DNA of 47,826 bases from Erysipelothrix sp. (GCA_012512595.1 JAAZDW010000007.1:1-47826), one strand, 5' to 3'; shown: positions 17,070 through 25,304, counted from the stretch's first letter. The notes: generated from the sequence alone by a model not told the origin. A program made the numbers and translations.

Positions 17070-17612
17070 TTATTTGATAGGTAATACAAACTCTTGATAA
17101 ACACCCACATCTGAAAAGATAAATATTATCTCATCACTTTCAACATCTAAGGCATAAGCTTCTTCATTAATAGACTCAAAACCCTTTTTTGGACTACCAT
17201 CATAGAGAAGGGTTTCTTTAGCTGGATAAGAAACAGCTTTGTTTCCATCTTTATCTAAAACCTCGAAATTATGAGTTGTGATATATAAAATGTTATTAGA
17301 ATAAGTGTCTTTGTAGTCAATGTTTTTATATGTATAGTTTATAATAACAACTTGGGCTGGATCTGTATCAGAATAGTCATTTCTGGCCTTTGTATTGACG
17401 ATTGAATTTATCGTAAATGAGTAGACAAGATTATTGTCGCTATCGATAATATTTAATGGATTATTGATTGTCATCGGACCTTCTTGTTTTTCTTGAATAC
17501 TTAGTGCCACTTTTTCTGCCTGTGGTTTTAACTCTTCAAAAACTTCAGGCTGTCCGCTAAAACACCCAGTCAAGATTATACTTGTAATCATTAAGCTTAT
17601 TATTTTTTTCAT
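17070..17612 (-). CDS. Putative lipoprotein with immunoglobulin-like domain (DUF4352/DUF5067-like)
   Basis: A 180-residue lipoprotein. The signal peptide ends with the lipobox ILTGC, lipidated Cys17. The mature part, from about residue 45, is rich in beta-strand pattern (LVYSFTINSIVNTKA, AQVVIINYTYKNIDY, HNFEVLDKDGNKAVSYPA, SDEIIFIFSDVG), which resembles the extracellular Ig-like DUF4352/DUF5067 domains found in lipoproteins of low-GC Gram-positives. An AAGGGAG ribosome binding site precedes the ATG. It is a single-gene unit. Its role is unknown; such domains usually mediate contacts at the cell surface. Confidence 0.8.
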   Translation of the reverse strand: MKKIISLMITSIILTGCFSGQPEVFEELKPQAEKVALSIQEKQEGPMTINNPLNIIDSDNNLVYSFTINSIVNTKARNDYSDTDPAQVVIINYTYKNIDYKDTYSNNILYITTHNFEVLDKDGNKAVSYPAKETLLYDGSPKKGFESINEEAYALDVESDEIIFIFSDVGVYQEFVLPIK

Positions 17613-17930
17613 AGTGGCTTCACTCCCTTAGGTAATATACAATTATACCCAAGATAAATCAAAACAAATGGCGTAGAATGTATTATCAATGTTATTTATA
17701 ATTATTTGTGATACTCTTTATATAATTAATTTACAAACGATTTTCACATACTTTAATATTTGTTTAAAGTTATAATGCTTTAATTAATTTAACTTAGGTA
17801 AAGTAATTGGGTTACTTTTAAGTATTATTTATGTCAGGAATACGACATATCTTTTTGTCTACATAATTGTATTTTATTTAATTGTGTAATTTATATATGT
17901 GTATAGATCATAATGAGGGAGGAAATAATT
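17613..17930 (+). promoter_or_regulatory. Gene-free region upstream of the first nucleotidase
   Basis: About 318 very A+T-rich bases with no open frame worth calling. It contains a TATAAT box at 17771-17776 without a good -35, and an inverted repeat TATGTC-N8-GACATA at 17830-17849 that could be an operator. The ribosome binding site GAGGGAGG is at 17915-17922. Confidence 0.5.
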
Positions 17931-19400
17931 ATGAAACCAAAAACACAAAAGTTTACAATACTACATTCTAATGACATGCATGGTGATTTTTTGGCTGAAG
18001 TAAAAGAAGGTAGTGGTGAGCTAATAGGAGGCCTAGGGCTTCTTTCAGGATATATTAGTAAAGTAAGAGAAGAAGAAGAAAATGTTATCTATGCGATTGC
18101 GGGTGATATGGTTCAAGGGTCTTTAATTGACGCTGAATATAAAGGGGCATCGACAATTGAATTAATGAATTTTTTATCTCCAGATGTTGTGACACTTGGA
18201 AATCATGAACTAGACTATGGGCTTCCACATCTATTATTTTTAGAAAAAGTCGCTAACTTTCCGATTGTTAATGCAAATTTATATATGAAGAAATATGGAA
18301 AGCGGTTAATGACACCATATGTAATTTTAAATGTTGGTGGTTTTGAAGTTATGTTTATTGGTATTATTACGGAAACAACAATGGATTCAATCGCTCTTGA
18401 CCAATTAATAGAGACCTTTGTTTCAATTGAAGATGCAGCTGAAGAGATAGGCAAGATTTGTAATGCTTATCGAAATCATGACATAGATTTAACAGTTGCC
18501 CTAACCCATATTGGGTTTGAATCTGATTTAGAGCTTGCGAGTCTTCTAAAGCCCGAATGGGGTGTTGATCTTATTATTGGCGGACATACTCATACAGTTT
18601 TAGAACAACCGGCTAGAGTAAATGATATTTTAGTAGCTCAAGCTGGTGACGGTACCAATCAAATCGGAAGATTTGATATGATAGTTGATGAAAAAACAAA
18701 TGCTATTACTGACTGGACCTGGGAATTGGTTCCAATAAATAGTAATACGGCAACTATTGACACTGCTTTAGAAGAGTTTTTGGATGGTTTCCAAAGCAAG
18801 GTCGATGAAAAGTACAATCAAATTATTACTCGTTTTAGCGTTAAGTTAACCCACCCATCCCGTGAACAAGAAACAACTCTCGGGAATATGGTTACTGATG
18901 CTTTAGCTGGAAGTATTGAAACAGATGTCATCTTAATTGGATCAGGTGCCATCAGGTCTAAAGAATTAGGCCCAGTTGTAACTTTAGGGACCTTAAAAGC
19001 TTGTTTCCCATATGATGATAGTTTATCAAGATTTACAATAACCGGAAAACAATTAAAAGATATATTCACGCATATAATGCATCCAGATAACCGCGATGGT
19101 GAAGGCGAATTTTTCCAAGTAAATGATAAAGTCGAAGCCATTTACTCTGATAGTGAAACAAAACTATTATCATTGTCAGTTAATAATTTGCCTGTCGATG
19201 ACAGTCAGCACTATGCAATAACTTTACAAGGTTATCATGTAGTCAATTCAAAAGGCAATCTAGGAATAGCTTTAGATGATCTTAAGAGTATTGATAATGG
19301 AAAAGTTGTAACAACTTCAGCTTACCAAGTATTGGAAGAATGGTTAAGAGTTCACCCTAATATAAGAGAAGTAATCGATGGCAGATTAGTTTTTGTTTAA
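17931..19400 (+). CDS. 5'-nucleotidase/UshA-CpdB-family metallophosphoesterase, copy 1
   Basis: A 489-residue two-domain enzyme of the family that removes phosphate from nucleotides or hydrolyses cyclic or sugar nucleotides. The N-terminal metallophosphoesterase domain has SNDMHGD (Asp15, His17), AGDMVQG (Asp59), GNHELDYG (90-97), LTHIGFESD (His193) and GGHTH (217-221), a complete two-metal site. The second half is the 5_nucleotid_C substrate domain. There is no signal peptide, so it should be cytosolic like YunD/YfkN-type proteins. The start at 17931 is chosen because GAGGGAGG lies just upstream and the length then equals the paralogue at 21588; the in-frame ATG at 17913 precedes the ribosome binding site. 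Confidence 0.93.
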   Translation: MKPKTQKFTILHSNDMHGDFLAEVKEGSGELIGGLGLLSGYISKVREEEENVIYAIAGDMVQGSLIDAEYKGASTIELMNFLSPDVVTLGNHELDYGLPHLLFLEKVANFPIVNANLYMKKYGKRLMTPYVILNVGGFEVMFIGIITETTMDSIALDQLIETFVSIEDAAEEIGKICNAYRNHDIDLTVALTHIGFESDLELASLLKPEWGVDLIIGGHTHTVLEQPARVNDILVAQAGDGTNQIGRFDMIVDEKTNAITDWTWELVPINSNTATIDTALEEFLDGFQSKVDEKYNQIITRFSVKLTHPSREQETTLGNMVTDALAGSIETDVILIGSGAIRSKELGPVVTLGTLKACFPYDDSLSRFTITGKQLKDIFTHIMHPDNRDGEGEFFQVNDKVEAIYSDSETKLLSLSVNNLPVDDSQHYAITLQGYHVVNSKGNLGIALDDLKSIDNGKVVTTSAYQVLEEWLRVHPNIREVIDGRLVFV

Positions 19401-19426
19401 TTAAAATTTTTATTGACTTAATACTT

Positions 19427-19465
19427 CCCCTTAAAGCTCTATTTAGAGAATTAAGGGGATTTTTA
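19427..19465 (+). terminator. Intrinsic terminator after nucleotidase copy 1
   Basis: Hairpin with arms CCCCTTAAAGCTCTA and TAGAGAATTAAGGGG followed by an AT-TTTT tail. Confidence 0.88.
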
Positions 19466-19566
19466 ATTTTTAATTGACACCTATATATTCTAAGTCAATT
19501 TAAAAGGTCTAGTATCAAAGTAATCGCTATGGTATTATTGTAATATTGTAAAGGGGATTAGATATA

Positions 19567-20847
19567 GTGAATATAGAAGATAATAAGGCAACAAAGGCCT
19601 TAATTCAAATCGAAAATGATTTTAGGGGAAATGAATTTGTAAATGTAACAAAAGCTGAAACCGCACAAGAAGATATATTTAGAGTTCAATATAATCTTGA
19701 TGGTATATATCTTACAAGTGAAGATATAGTTGATAAAATGGTTTATCACCAACTTGAAGTGACAATACCAAAAGACTATCCAAATACAGAACCTAAGTTA
19801 AAGATGTTAACACCAATTTTTCACCCAAATATTGAAAATGGTGTGATATCACTAACTGGAATTTGGGATAAAAATCAATCACTTAGCGAACTTATTATAA
19901 CTATAGGAAAAATGATTCAATATCAATTATATGATCTTGAAAATGTTGCATCAGAAAAGGCCCTAAAGTGGCTAAATGAAAACAAGATTTTTTTGCCTAT
20001 TGGAAAAACTGAAATAACAATAAACTCAAAGAATAAAAAATCAAGCACTAACTATGACCAAGCTTTAAGTGAGCTTAAAGCGATGGCAGGTGATAGTACA
20101 ACTAGCAAAAACAACGTAACAGCGAGTATCAATATTGGACATGAACTTAATCATAATTATTTGTTAAGTGTAATTGGATTGGCCTTCTTAAGTGTTGTCT
20201 TAATCTATATACTTAGGTTGCCAAGTCAGTTTTTCATTGACACTATCAGAACTTTTGAGGATTGGGTTTTTTCTTTCACCCATTCACTTATTCTTTTGGG
20301 TTTTATATCACCACTGTTTAGAATGGTCTATGGAATGCCGATAGTTGTTATACTTAGCCTTATCTTTGGATATAGAAATATGTTTGTCATTAATAAAAAA
20401 GCGAAAACAGTAAAAGATATATTGAGTTTACTCTTAATTTCCGTACTATCAGCCTTTGTCATAATATTTATTATTAACTTCTTAGATTTTTTAATAATTA
20501 ATTATACACCAATCACTGGACCAACAAGATATGGTATTTATGCATTCATCTATTTTGCCCTAACTGACTCGGCGATAGGAATGGCGGTTGGAGTTACTTT
20601 GGCAGCGATTAAAAGTGGTAAAAAGGATTTAATTAAAGGGTTTGTGGGCGGAGCTGTTGGTGGCTTTATTGGATCAATTCTAAGATCAATATTCTTTGAA
20701 TTTCCAATCCTTAACAGTCTAGCAAGCATTACTATTTTTGGAAATTTAACTTTAGGTTATATTATTGGAACCATGATATTTTCAGTATCAATTATTTTAG
20801 CAATTGATGTAGTTTTAAATTATAATAAACCAAAAAAATTAGTTTAA
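19567..20847 (+). CDS. E2 ubiquitin-conjugating-enzyme-fold protein fused to a multi-pass membrane domain
   Basis: A 426-residue protein. Residues about 7-142 read as a ubiquitin-conjugating (UBC/E2) domain: an N-terminal helix, strands, then LEVTIPKDYPNTEPKLKM, the hallmark FHPNI (85-89), ISLTGIW (94-100), SLSELIITIGKMI and a final helix ASEKALKWLNEN. In active E2s the ISL segment is ICL with the catalytic cysteine; here Ser95 occupies that place. A polar linker (about 145-195) leads to roughly five or six membrane helices (about 199-217, 238-268, 284-312, 324-348, 355-372, 392-417), with a glycine-rich stretch GFVGGAVGGFIG. The start is GTG with AAGGGGAT upstream. No E1, ubiquitin-like or JAB gene is nearby. 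The domain call rests on motif order; function is unknown. Confidence 0.8.
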   Translation: MNIEDNKATKALIQIENDFRGNEFVNVTKAETAQEDIFRVQYNLDGIYLTSEDIVDKMVYHQLEVTIPKDYPNTEPKLKMLTPIFHPNIENGVISLTGIWDKNQSLSELIITIGKMIQYQLYDLENVASEKALKWLNENKIFLPIGKTEITINSKNKKSSTNYDQALSELKAMAGDSTTSKNNVTASINIGHELNHNYLLSVIGLAFLSVVLIYILRLPSQFFIDTIRTFEDWVFSFTHSLILLGFISPLFRMVYGMPIVVILSLIFGYRNMFVINKKAKTVKDILSLLLISVLSAFVIIFIINFLDFLIINYTPITGPTRYGIYAFIYFALTDSAIGMAVGVTLAAIKSGKKDLIKGFVGGAVGGFIGSILRSIFFEFPILNSLASITIFGNLTLGYIIGTMIFSVSIILAIDVVLNYNKPKKLV

Positions 20848-20898
20848 TTAATTTTTTTGAGTGACGGTTATTAAAAGTAATATTTCAAATTTATTAAT

Positions 20899-20937
20899 AA
20901 AACCTATACCAAGGATATTTGAATGGTATAGGTTTTT
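20899..20937 (+). terminator. Intrinsic terminator after the E2-like gene
   Basis: Stem AAACCTATACCA with TGGTATAGGTTT and a TTTTT tail. Confidence 0.9.
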
Positions 20938-20941
20938 CGAT

Positions 20942-20974
20942 AAAAAAGCGTCAGAAATTTTCTAACGCTTTTTT
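20942..20974 (-). terminator. Intrinsic terminator of the OsmC-like gene
   Basis: Hairpin AAAAAAGCG...CGCTTTTTT next to the minus-strand stop codon; symmetrical enough to work in both directions. Confidence 0.85.
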
Positions 20975-20976
20975 GA

Positions 20977-21384
20977 TTAGTAGGCTTCATAATTTACAGA
21001 AACAAATTCGTTTGCTTCAATTAATTTTGAGATAGGGCATAGTCGATGCGCCATCTTCGCAAGTTTAATTGTGTCATCTTCACTATAACCATCAATCGCA
21101 ACATAGGCCTTCAAAATATAGTGAAGTCCATGTTCCTTGTTACGTTTTGACTCGGCTTCAACTGTAACACGGCTTTTGTGATCTTTTTTGTTTGCTTCTA
21201 GAATCGATTGAACAGTTGCATTAAGGCATAAGCTCCAAGCCATCGCAATTAAATTCTTTGGTGTTAAGTCATTATCAGTTTCATTTAAAAGTGGTTTAAA
21301 TTCAGACAAGTCTTTATCTGGTTTTTTGCTCATCCAAGTTTGTCCGCCTGAATTGACAATCTTAATAATATCTTGATTTAAAAT
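20977..21384 (-). CDS. OsmC/Ohr-family protein
   Basis: An OsmC-fold protein, a group that includes thiol peroxidases for organic hydroperoxides and related small-molecule enzymes. Recognisable parts are NLIAMAWSLCLNATVQSIL (the helix carrying the first redox cysteine) and KLAKMAHRLCPISKLI (the second cysteine), the usual Cys-Cys pair. From the first ATG (21333) the protein is 118 residues and lacks the normal first strands. The frame stays open upstream, encoding IIKIVNSGGQTW directly before that ATG, and the good ribosome binding site GAGGAGTGAT lies 7 bases before an ATT codon at 21384. I therefore place the start there (135 residues, normal for the family). It is transcribed alone between two nucleotidase copies. 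Confidence 0.78.
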   Translation of the reverse strand: MLNQDIIKIVNSGGQTWMSKKPDKDLSEFKPLLNETDNDLTPKNLIAMAWSLCLNATVQSILEANKKDHKSRVTVEAESKRNKEHGLHYILKAYVAIDGYSEDDTIKLAKMAHRLCPISKLIEANEFVSVNYEAY

Positions 21385-21587
21385 AGTATCACTCCTCGCT
21401 ATATTTATTATAACTCACACAGGGATTATTAAAAGAAAAGTGACTGTATAACAGTTGTTATAATAAAGACTTAAGTAATATTGAAATACTAGCCGTTTGG
21501 ACTAGGTCATTTTATTTGATAAAATGGTATATTTTAATTAGATATATATACAAAATTGAATAACAATTTAATAAAAAGGAGGAAATC

Positions 21588-23057
21588 ATGGAAAATGTAA
21601 GACGTAAATTTACTATTCTCCATTCAAATGACATGCATGGAGATTTTTTAGCCGAAGTAAAGGAGGGTAGTGGTCATTTGATTGGTGGCTTAGCGCTTTT
21701 GTCAGGCTATCTTAATCAAGTAAGAGCAGAAGAAGAAAATGTAATTTTTGCGATTGCGGGAGATATGGTTCAAGGGTCTTTAATTGATTCTGAGTATAAG
21801 GGTGTTTCAACTATAGAAATCATGAATTACTTATCACCAGATGTTGTGACCTTAGGTAATCATGAATTAGACTATGGGCTGCCTCATCTTTTGTTTTTAG
21901 AAAAGGTCGCAAACTTTCCAATTGTTAATGCTAATCTTTATATTAAACAATATGGAAAAAGATTAATGACACCATATTTGATTATCAATATGGATGGCTT
22001 TGATATTCTTTTTATTGGCATTATTACTGAAAAGGTAATGGATTCCTTAGCCCTTGATCAGCTAATTGGAACCTTTGTTTCAATTGAAGCTGCAGCTGCC
22101 GAAGTTGGGAAAATTTGTAATGCTTATAAAGATGATGATATTGATCTAACAATTGCTTTAACTCATATAGGCTTTGAATCTGATCTTGAGTTAGCTAAAC
22201 TTTTAAAGCCTGAATGGGGCGTCGATATGATTTTAGGTGGTCATTCCCATACAGTCTTAGAACAGCCAGCGGTGGTTAATGACATTTTGATTGCCCAAGC
22301 TGGGGTTGGAACTGATCAAATTGGTCGTTTTGACATTGTAGTTGATGATGATACTAATTCAATTGTTGAATGGAAGTGGCAACTAGTGCCGATAACAACA
22401 AAAACAGCTCAAGCCGATTTAGAATTAGAAACCTTTATTAACCAATATCGCGACAAAGTAAATCATAAGTATAATGGAATTATCACGCGTTTTTCTAGAA
22501 AATTGACTCACCCCAAACGTGAAGTAGAAACAACTTTAGGTAATTTAATCGCCGATGCCATGATTGACCACGCTAATACTGATGTTCTTTTACTAGGGTC
22601 CGGTGGTATTAGAGGTACAGCCTTAGGTCCGGTTGTAACCCTAGGGGATTTAAAGGCTTGTTATCCATATGATGATAGCTTAACTAGATTTACAATCACC
22701 GGCAAACAATTAAAAGCTATTTTTAATCATATAATGCGGAGTGAAAACCGTAATGGAGAAGGAGAGTGCTTCCAAGTAAATCATGGAGTAAAAGCTGTTT
22801 ATTCAGAAACAGAAGCCCAACTTTTATCTCTTTCAATTGATAATAAACCGGTCGACTTAGACCAAACTTATACGATAACCCTCCAAAATTACCATATCGC
22901 AAACTCACTAGCAAATCTTAACATTTCTAATGAGGATTTAAACGCAATAAAAAGTGGAAAGATAGTCTCTACTTCAGGTTATCAAGTCATCGAAGAGTGG
23001 CTAAGAGATCACCCAAATGAAAAAAGAGAAATTGAAGGTCGATTAGTATACGTATAA
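21588..23057 (+). CDS. 5'-nucleotidase/UshA-CpdB-family metallophosphoesterase, copy 2
   Basis: A 489-residue paralogue of the protein at 17931-19400, collinear with it over the full length and sharing all metal-site motifs: SNDMHGD (Asp15, His17), AGDMVQG, GNHELDYG, LTHIGFESD and GGHSHT. Again there is no signal peptide, so both copies are cytosolic. An AAAAGGAGGAAAT ribosome binding site precedes the ATG. Differences are spread along the gene rather than clustered, so both copies appear to be under purifying selection, perhaps with different substrate preference or regulation. The activity could be nucleotide, UDP-sugar or cyclic-phosphate hydrolysis; sequence alone does not decide this. 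Confidence 0.93.
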   Translation: MENVRRKFTILHSNDMHGDFLAEVKEGSGHLIGGLALLSGYLNQVRAEEENVIFAIAGDMVQGSLIDSEYKGVSTIEIMNYLSPDVVTLGNHELDYGLPHLLFLEKVANFPIVNANLYIKQYGKRLMTPYLIINMDGFDILFIGIITEKVMDSLALDQLIGTFVSIEAAAAEVGKICNAYKDDDIDLTIALTHIGFESDLELAKLLKPEWGVDMILGGHSHTVLEQPAVVNDILIAQAGVGTDQIGRFDIVVDDDTNSIVEWKWQLVPITTKTAQADLELETFINQYRDKVNHKYNGIITRFSRKLTHPKREVETTLGNLIADAMIDHANTDVLLLGSGGIRGTALGPVVTLGDLKACYPYDDSLTRFTITGKQLKAIFNHIMRSENRNGEGECFQVNHGVKAVYSETEAQLLSLSIDNKPVDLDQTYTITLQNYHIANSLANLNISNEDLNAIKSGKIVSTSGYQVIEEWLRDHPNEKREIEGRLVYV

Positions 23058-23075
23058 AGTCATTTCAATATAATG

Positions 23076-23110
23076 AAAAAGGAGACACTTTTTATTACTG
23101 TCTCCTTTTG
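23076..23110. terminator. Bidirectional intrinsic terminator
   Basis: Stem AAAAGGAGACA/TGTCTCCTTTT between convergent genes. Confidence 0.92.
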
Positions 23111-23128
23111 ATAATAACTTTGAATTAA

Positions 23129-23842
23129 TCAATCTTTAAATCTAATACCTGAACCAACCCCAAAAACTGTTTGCCAATCATTTTTAAATGTTTCTATTGC
23201 GACATCAATATGTGGGTTTTTAAAAACTTGTAACAAAAGATCATATGAGGCAGTGATTGCAACAGAGCCTGCACTGATGGCTTTGATTATTTGCTCAGTG
23301 TTTTTAAAACTAGCTGCCAAAACTTTTGTTTTATAGTTATCTCGTTTAACAAGTGCGACACTGTCACTAATAAGTTTATAAGGGTCATTATTTAAGCTTT
23401 CAATCCGATTAACATAAGGCACGATATAATCAACATTTAAAGTTATAGCATAAAATGCTTGAAAGGTAGTATATATTGCAGTTGCGGTAATTCTGAAATC
23501 TCTATCAGCCGCTTTTAATAGTTTTATCGCCTTAAGTCCTTCTTTTGTGGCCGGTATTTTAACATAAGCATACTTTGATATATGCTTTTTTATCAAATAT
23601 GCTTCTTCAATAATATCTTCAGCTTTTAAGGCCACTGTTTGAATATGTAAGGAAGCGTTGGGTCCGATAAGACTTTCTATTGTTTGCATGTGAGAGTAAA
23701 AGTTTTGTTGCCTCAAAAAGTCGTTATTAAGACTTAATTCTTTTGCTATTATACTAGGATTTGAAGTGACACCCTGCATTTGTAGGTAGTCAAAAACTTC
23801 TCTAATTTCATCTAGATTAACACTGTCAATGATAAACTCCAT
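23129..23842 (-). CDS. Transaldolase/fructose-6-phosphate aldolase-like protein
   Basis: A 237-residue TIM-barrel aldolase of the small transaldolase (TalC/FSA) group. Conserved elements are IDSVNL with Asp6, QGVTSNPSI (23-31), YVKIPATKEGL with Lys95 as the Schiff-base lysine, ITATAIYTTFQA, KVLAASFKN and the phosphate-binding end region around SVAITASYDLL. It would either move dihydroxyacetone units in the pentose phosphate pathway or cleave fructose 6-phosphate; the two activities cannot be told apart with certainty. The ribosome binding site GAGAGGG is close to the ATG. It is a single gene, transcribed away from the 53-residue gene at 24063. Confidence 0.9.
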   Translation of the reverse strand: MEFIIDSVNLDEIREVFDYLQMQGVTSNPSIIAKELSLNNDFLRQQNFYSHMQTIESLIGPNASLHIQTVALKAEDIIEEAYLIKKHISKYAYVKIPATKEGLKAIKLLKAADRDFRITATAIYTTFQAFYAITLNVDYIVPYVNRIESLNNDPYKLISDSVALVKRDNYKTKVLAASFKNTEQIIKAISAGSVAITASYDLLLQVFKNPHIDVAIETFKNDWQTVFGVGSGIRFKD

Positions 23843-23951
23843 TTAACCACACCCTCTCAAGTAAAGATTACCAATAATTATTATAAAATTCAATAGTTCA
23901 ATAGAGATATTATTAAAAAATTTTAGGTTTTTTATCACTTATAAACATTTA

Positions 23952-23985
23952 GTACCATATTTAACAAATATGATGCTATTGGTAC
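23952..23985. other. Nested inverted repeats in a divergent promoter region
   Basis: Outer arms GTACCA (23952-23957) and TGGTAC (23980-23985) enclose CATATTT-AAC-AAATATG (23956-23972). It lies between the divergent aldolase and 53-residue genes and could be a regulator site or an RNA hairpin. No family assignment. Confidence 0.5.
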
Positions 23986-24062
23986 ATGTAGTCATTAATT
24001 CATGTTAATATAAGATTATGAATCAGCAAATAGACTTAAAAACTATTTAAAGGGGAGTAAAG

Positions 24063-24224
24063 ATGAAGATTTCAGCGTTTAATGAAATTATAGATCTTTT
24101 AGTAGCTACTGGTTTAAGTGAACTTGATGCAATCTACTTAGTTGCTCGCTTACTTGAAGAAAAAAAAGTAGAACTAAAAGAAGACGTAATTAATGAATTA
24201 GGACTTAAGGCTAAATTAAATTAG
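24063..24224 (+). CDS. Small protein of 53 residues, unknown
   Basis: A short open frame preceded by a good ribosome binding site, AAAGGGGAG, 6 bases before the ATG, and followed 12 bases after the stop by a strong terminator, so it looks like a real transcription and translation unit. The product is an amphipathic helical protein: MKISAFNEIIDLLVATGLSE, then LDAIYLVARLLEEKKVELKE and a charged tail. It has no signal peptide or cysteine. I do not recognise it. Confidence 0.72.
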   Translation: MKISAFNEIIDLLVATGLSELDAIYLVARLLEEKKVELKEDVINELGLKAKLN

Positions 24225-24236
24225 TGTATATATGTA

Positions 24237-24267
24237 AAAAAGGGTGCAGTTGGTCTGCACCCTTTTA
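24237..24267. terminator. Bidirectional intrinsic terminator
   Basis: Stem AAAAGGGTGCAG/CTGCACCCTTTT with a 5-base loop, between the convergent 53-residue and adenosine deaminase genes. Confidence 0.92.
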
Positions 24268-24284
24268 TCTAGTTTTACAATTAA

Positions 24285-25304
24285 TTATTCTTGGTAATTT
24301 CTAACAAAGTCATCAATTTGCTCTAAGTAACCTTGTTTTTCTTGATCACTCATCCAGGCAATTTCAAATGAGTTTTTAGCTAATTGAATAATGTCTTCTT
24401 TTGTAAGATTTTCATGTTTTGCCAAAGCATACATATCATCGGCAATGTAACTTAGAAAATAAGCTGGGTCATCTGAATTAACCGTTACCTTAACTCCATG
24501 TCGTAAAAGATATTTAATTTCTTTACCCTTCATATCATCAGTTACAAAGCTATTTGAAACTGGACAACAAGTAAAGCCAATTTTATGCTTTTTTGCATAT
24601 TCAACGAGTTCTTGGTCTTCGACAATATTTGTACCATGCTCAATTCTTGAGACACCAATTGTATAAAGGGCGTCTTTAATATGTTTGATTGAATCAACTT
24701 GATCAATGTCACAGTGCATAGTGATGTTAAAGCCATCGTCTTTTGCCATTTTAAAGACTTCTCTAAACTTTAATGGGGGATTATCTCGCTCATCAGAATC
24801 CAAGCCAATTCCTAAAATTTTATCTTTATAAGGTTTTGCCATATGATAATGTTCGATCGCTGACTCTTGGCTCATATCTCTTAGAAAACACATAATTAGT
24901 TTTGCGCTAATACCTAAGTCTTTTGCATCTTGACATGCTTGATAGTAACCTTCAAAGATTTCTTCAAAAGCTACACCTCTAGTTGTATGGGCTTGGGGGT
25001 CAAAAAACAGTTCACAATATTTAACATTTTGAGTTTTTACTTTGTGGAAGTAGGCCATCGCTAAATCATAAAAGTCTTGACGCTCTAAAAGGACATTCAT
25101 CCCTTGATAGTAGACTGCTAAAAATGAAGGCAGGTCATTGAATTTATAAGTTTCTGTAATTTCTTCTACAGTTGTCATCCCTAAATCAATATTATGTTTG
25201 TTTGCTAACTGTAGCTTAAGTTCTGGTTCTAAAGAACCTTCTAAGTGCATATGTAATTCAGCCTTAGGAATTTGATAAATAAAATCTTTACTTACTTTTG
25301 TCAT
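24285..25304 (-). CDS. add: Adenosine deaminase
   Basis: A 339-residue zinc enzyme converting adenosine and deoxyadenosine to inosine and deoxyinosine for purine salvage. ELHMHLEGSL near the start supplies zinc ligands His18 and His20; other signatures are ITMHCDIDQ (third zinc His), SRIEHGTNI (catalytic His) and the C-terminal VNSDDPAYF (zinc Asp). Length is normal for bacterial Add. The start is placed at the ATG (25304) 5 bases after AAAAGGAGG; an ATG 11 codons upstream lies before that ribosome binding site and would add residues unlike the family. It fits with the deoxyribosyltransferase and nucleotidases elsewhere in the window. Confidence 0.94.
   Translation of the reverse strand: MTKVSKDFIYQIPKAELHMHLEGSLEPELKLQLANKHNIDLGMTTVEEITETYKFNDLPSFLAVYYQGMNVLLERQDFYDLAMAYFHKVKTQNVKYCELFFDPQAHTTRGVAFEEIFEGYYQACQDAKDLGISAKLIMCFLRDMSQESAIEHYHMAKPYKDKILGIGLDSDERDNPPLKFREVFKMAKDDGFNITMHCDIDQVDSIKHIKDALYTIGVSRIEHGTNIVEDQELVEYAKKHKIGFTCCPVSNSFVTDDMKGKEIKYLLRHGVKVTVNSDDPAYFLSYIADDMYALAKHENLTKEDIIQLAKNSFEIAWMSDQEKQGYLEQIDDFVRNYQE

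Noticed and set aside
17913-17930. Upstream ATG as start of nucleotidase copy 1
   Set aside because: It precedes the ribosome binding site GAGGGAGG and would make the protein longer than its 489-residue paralogue.
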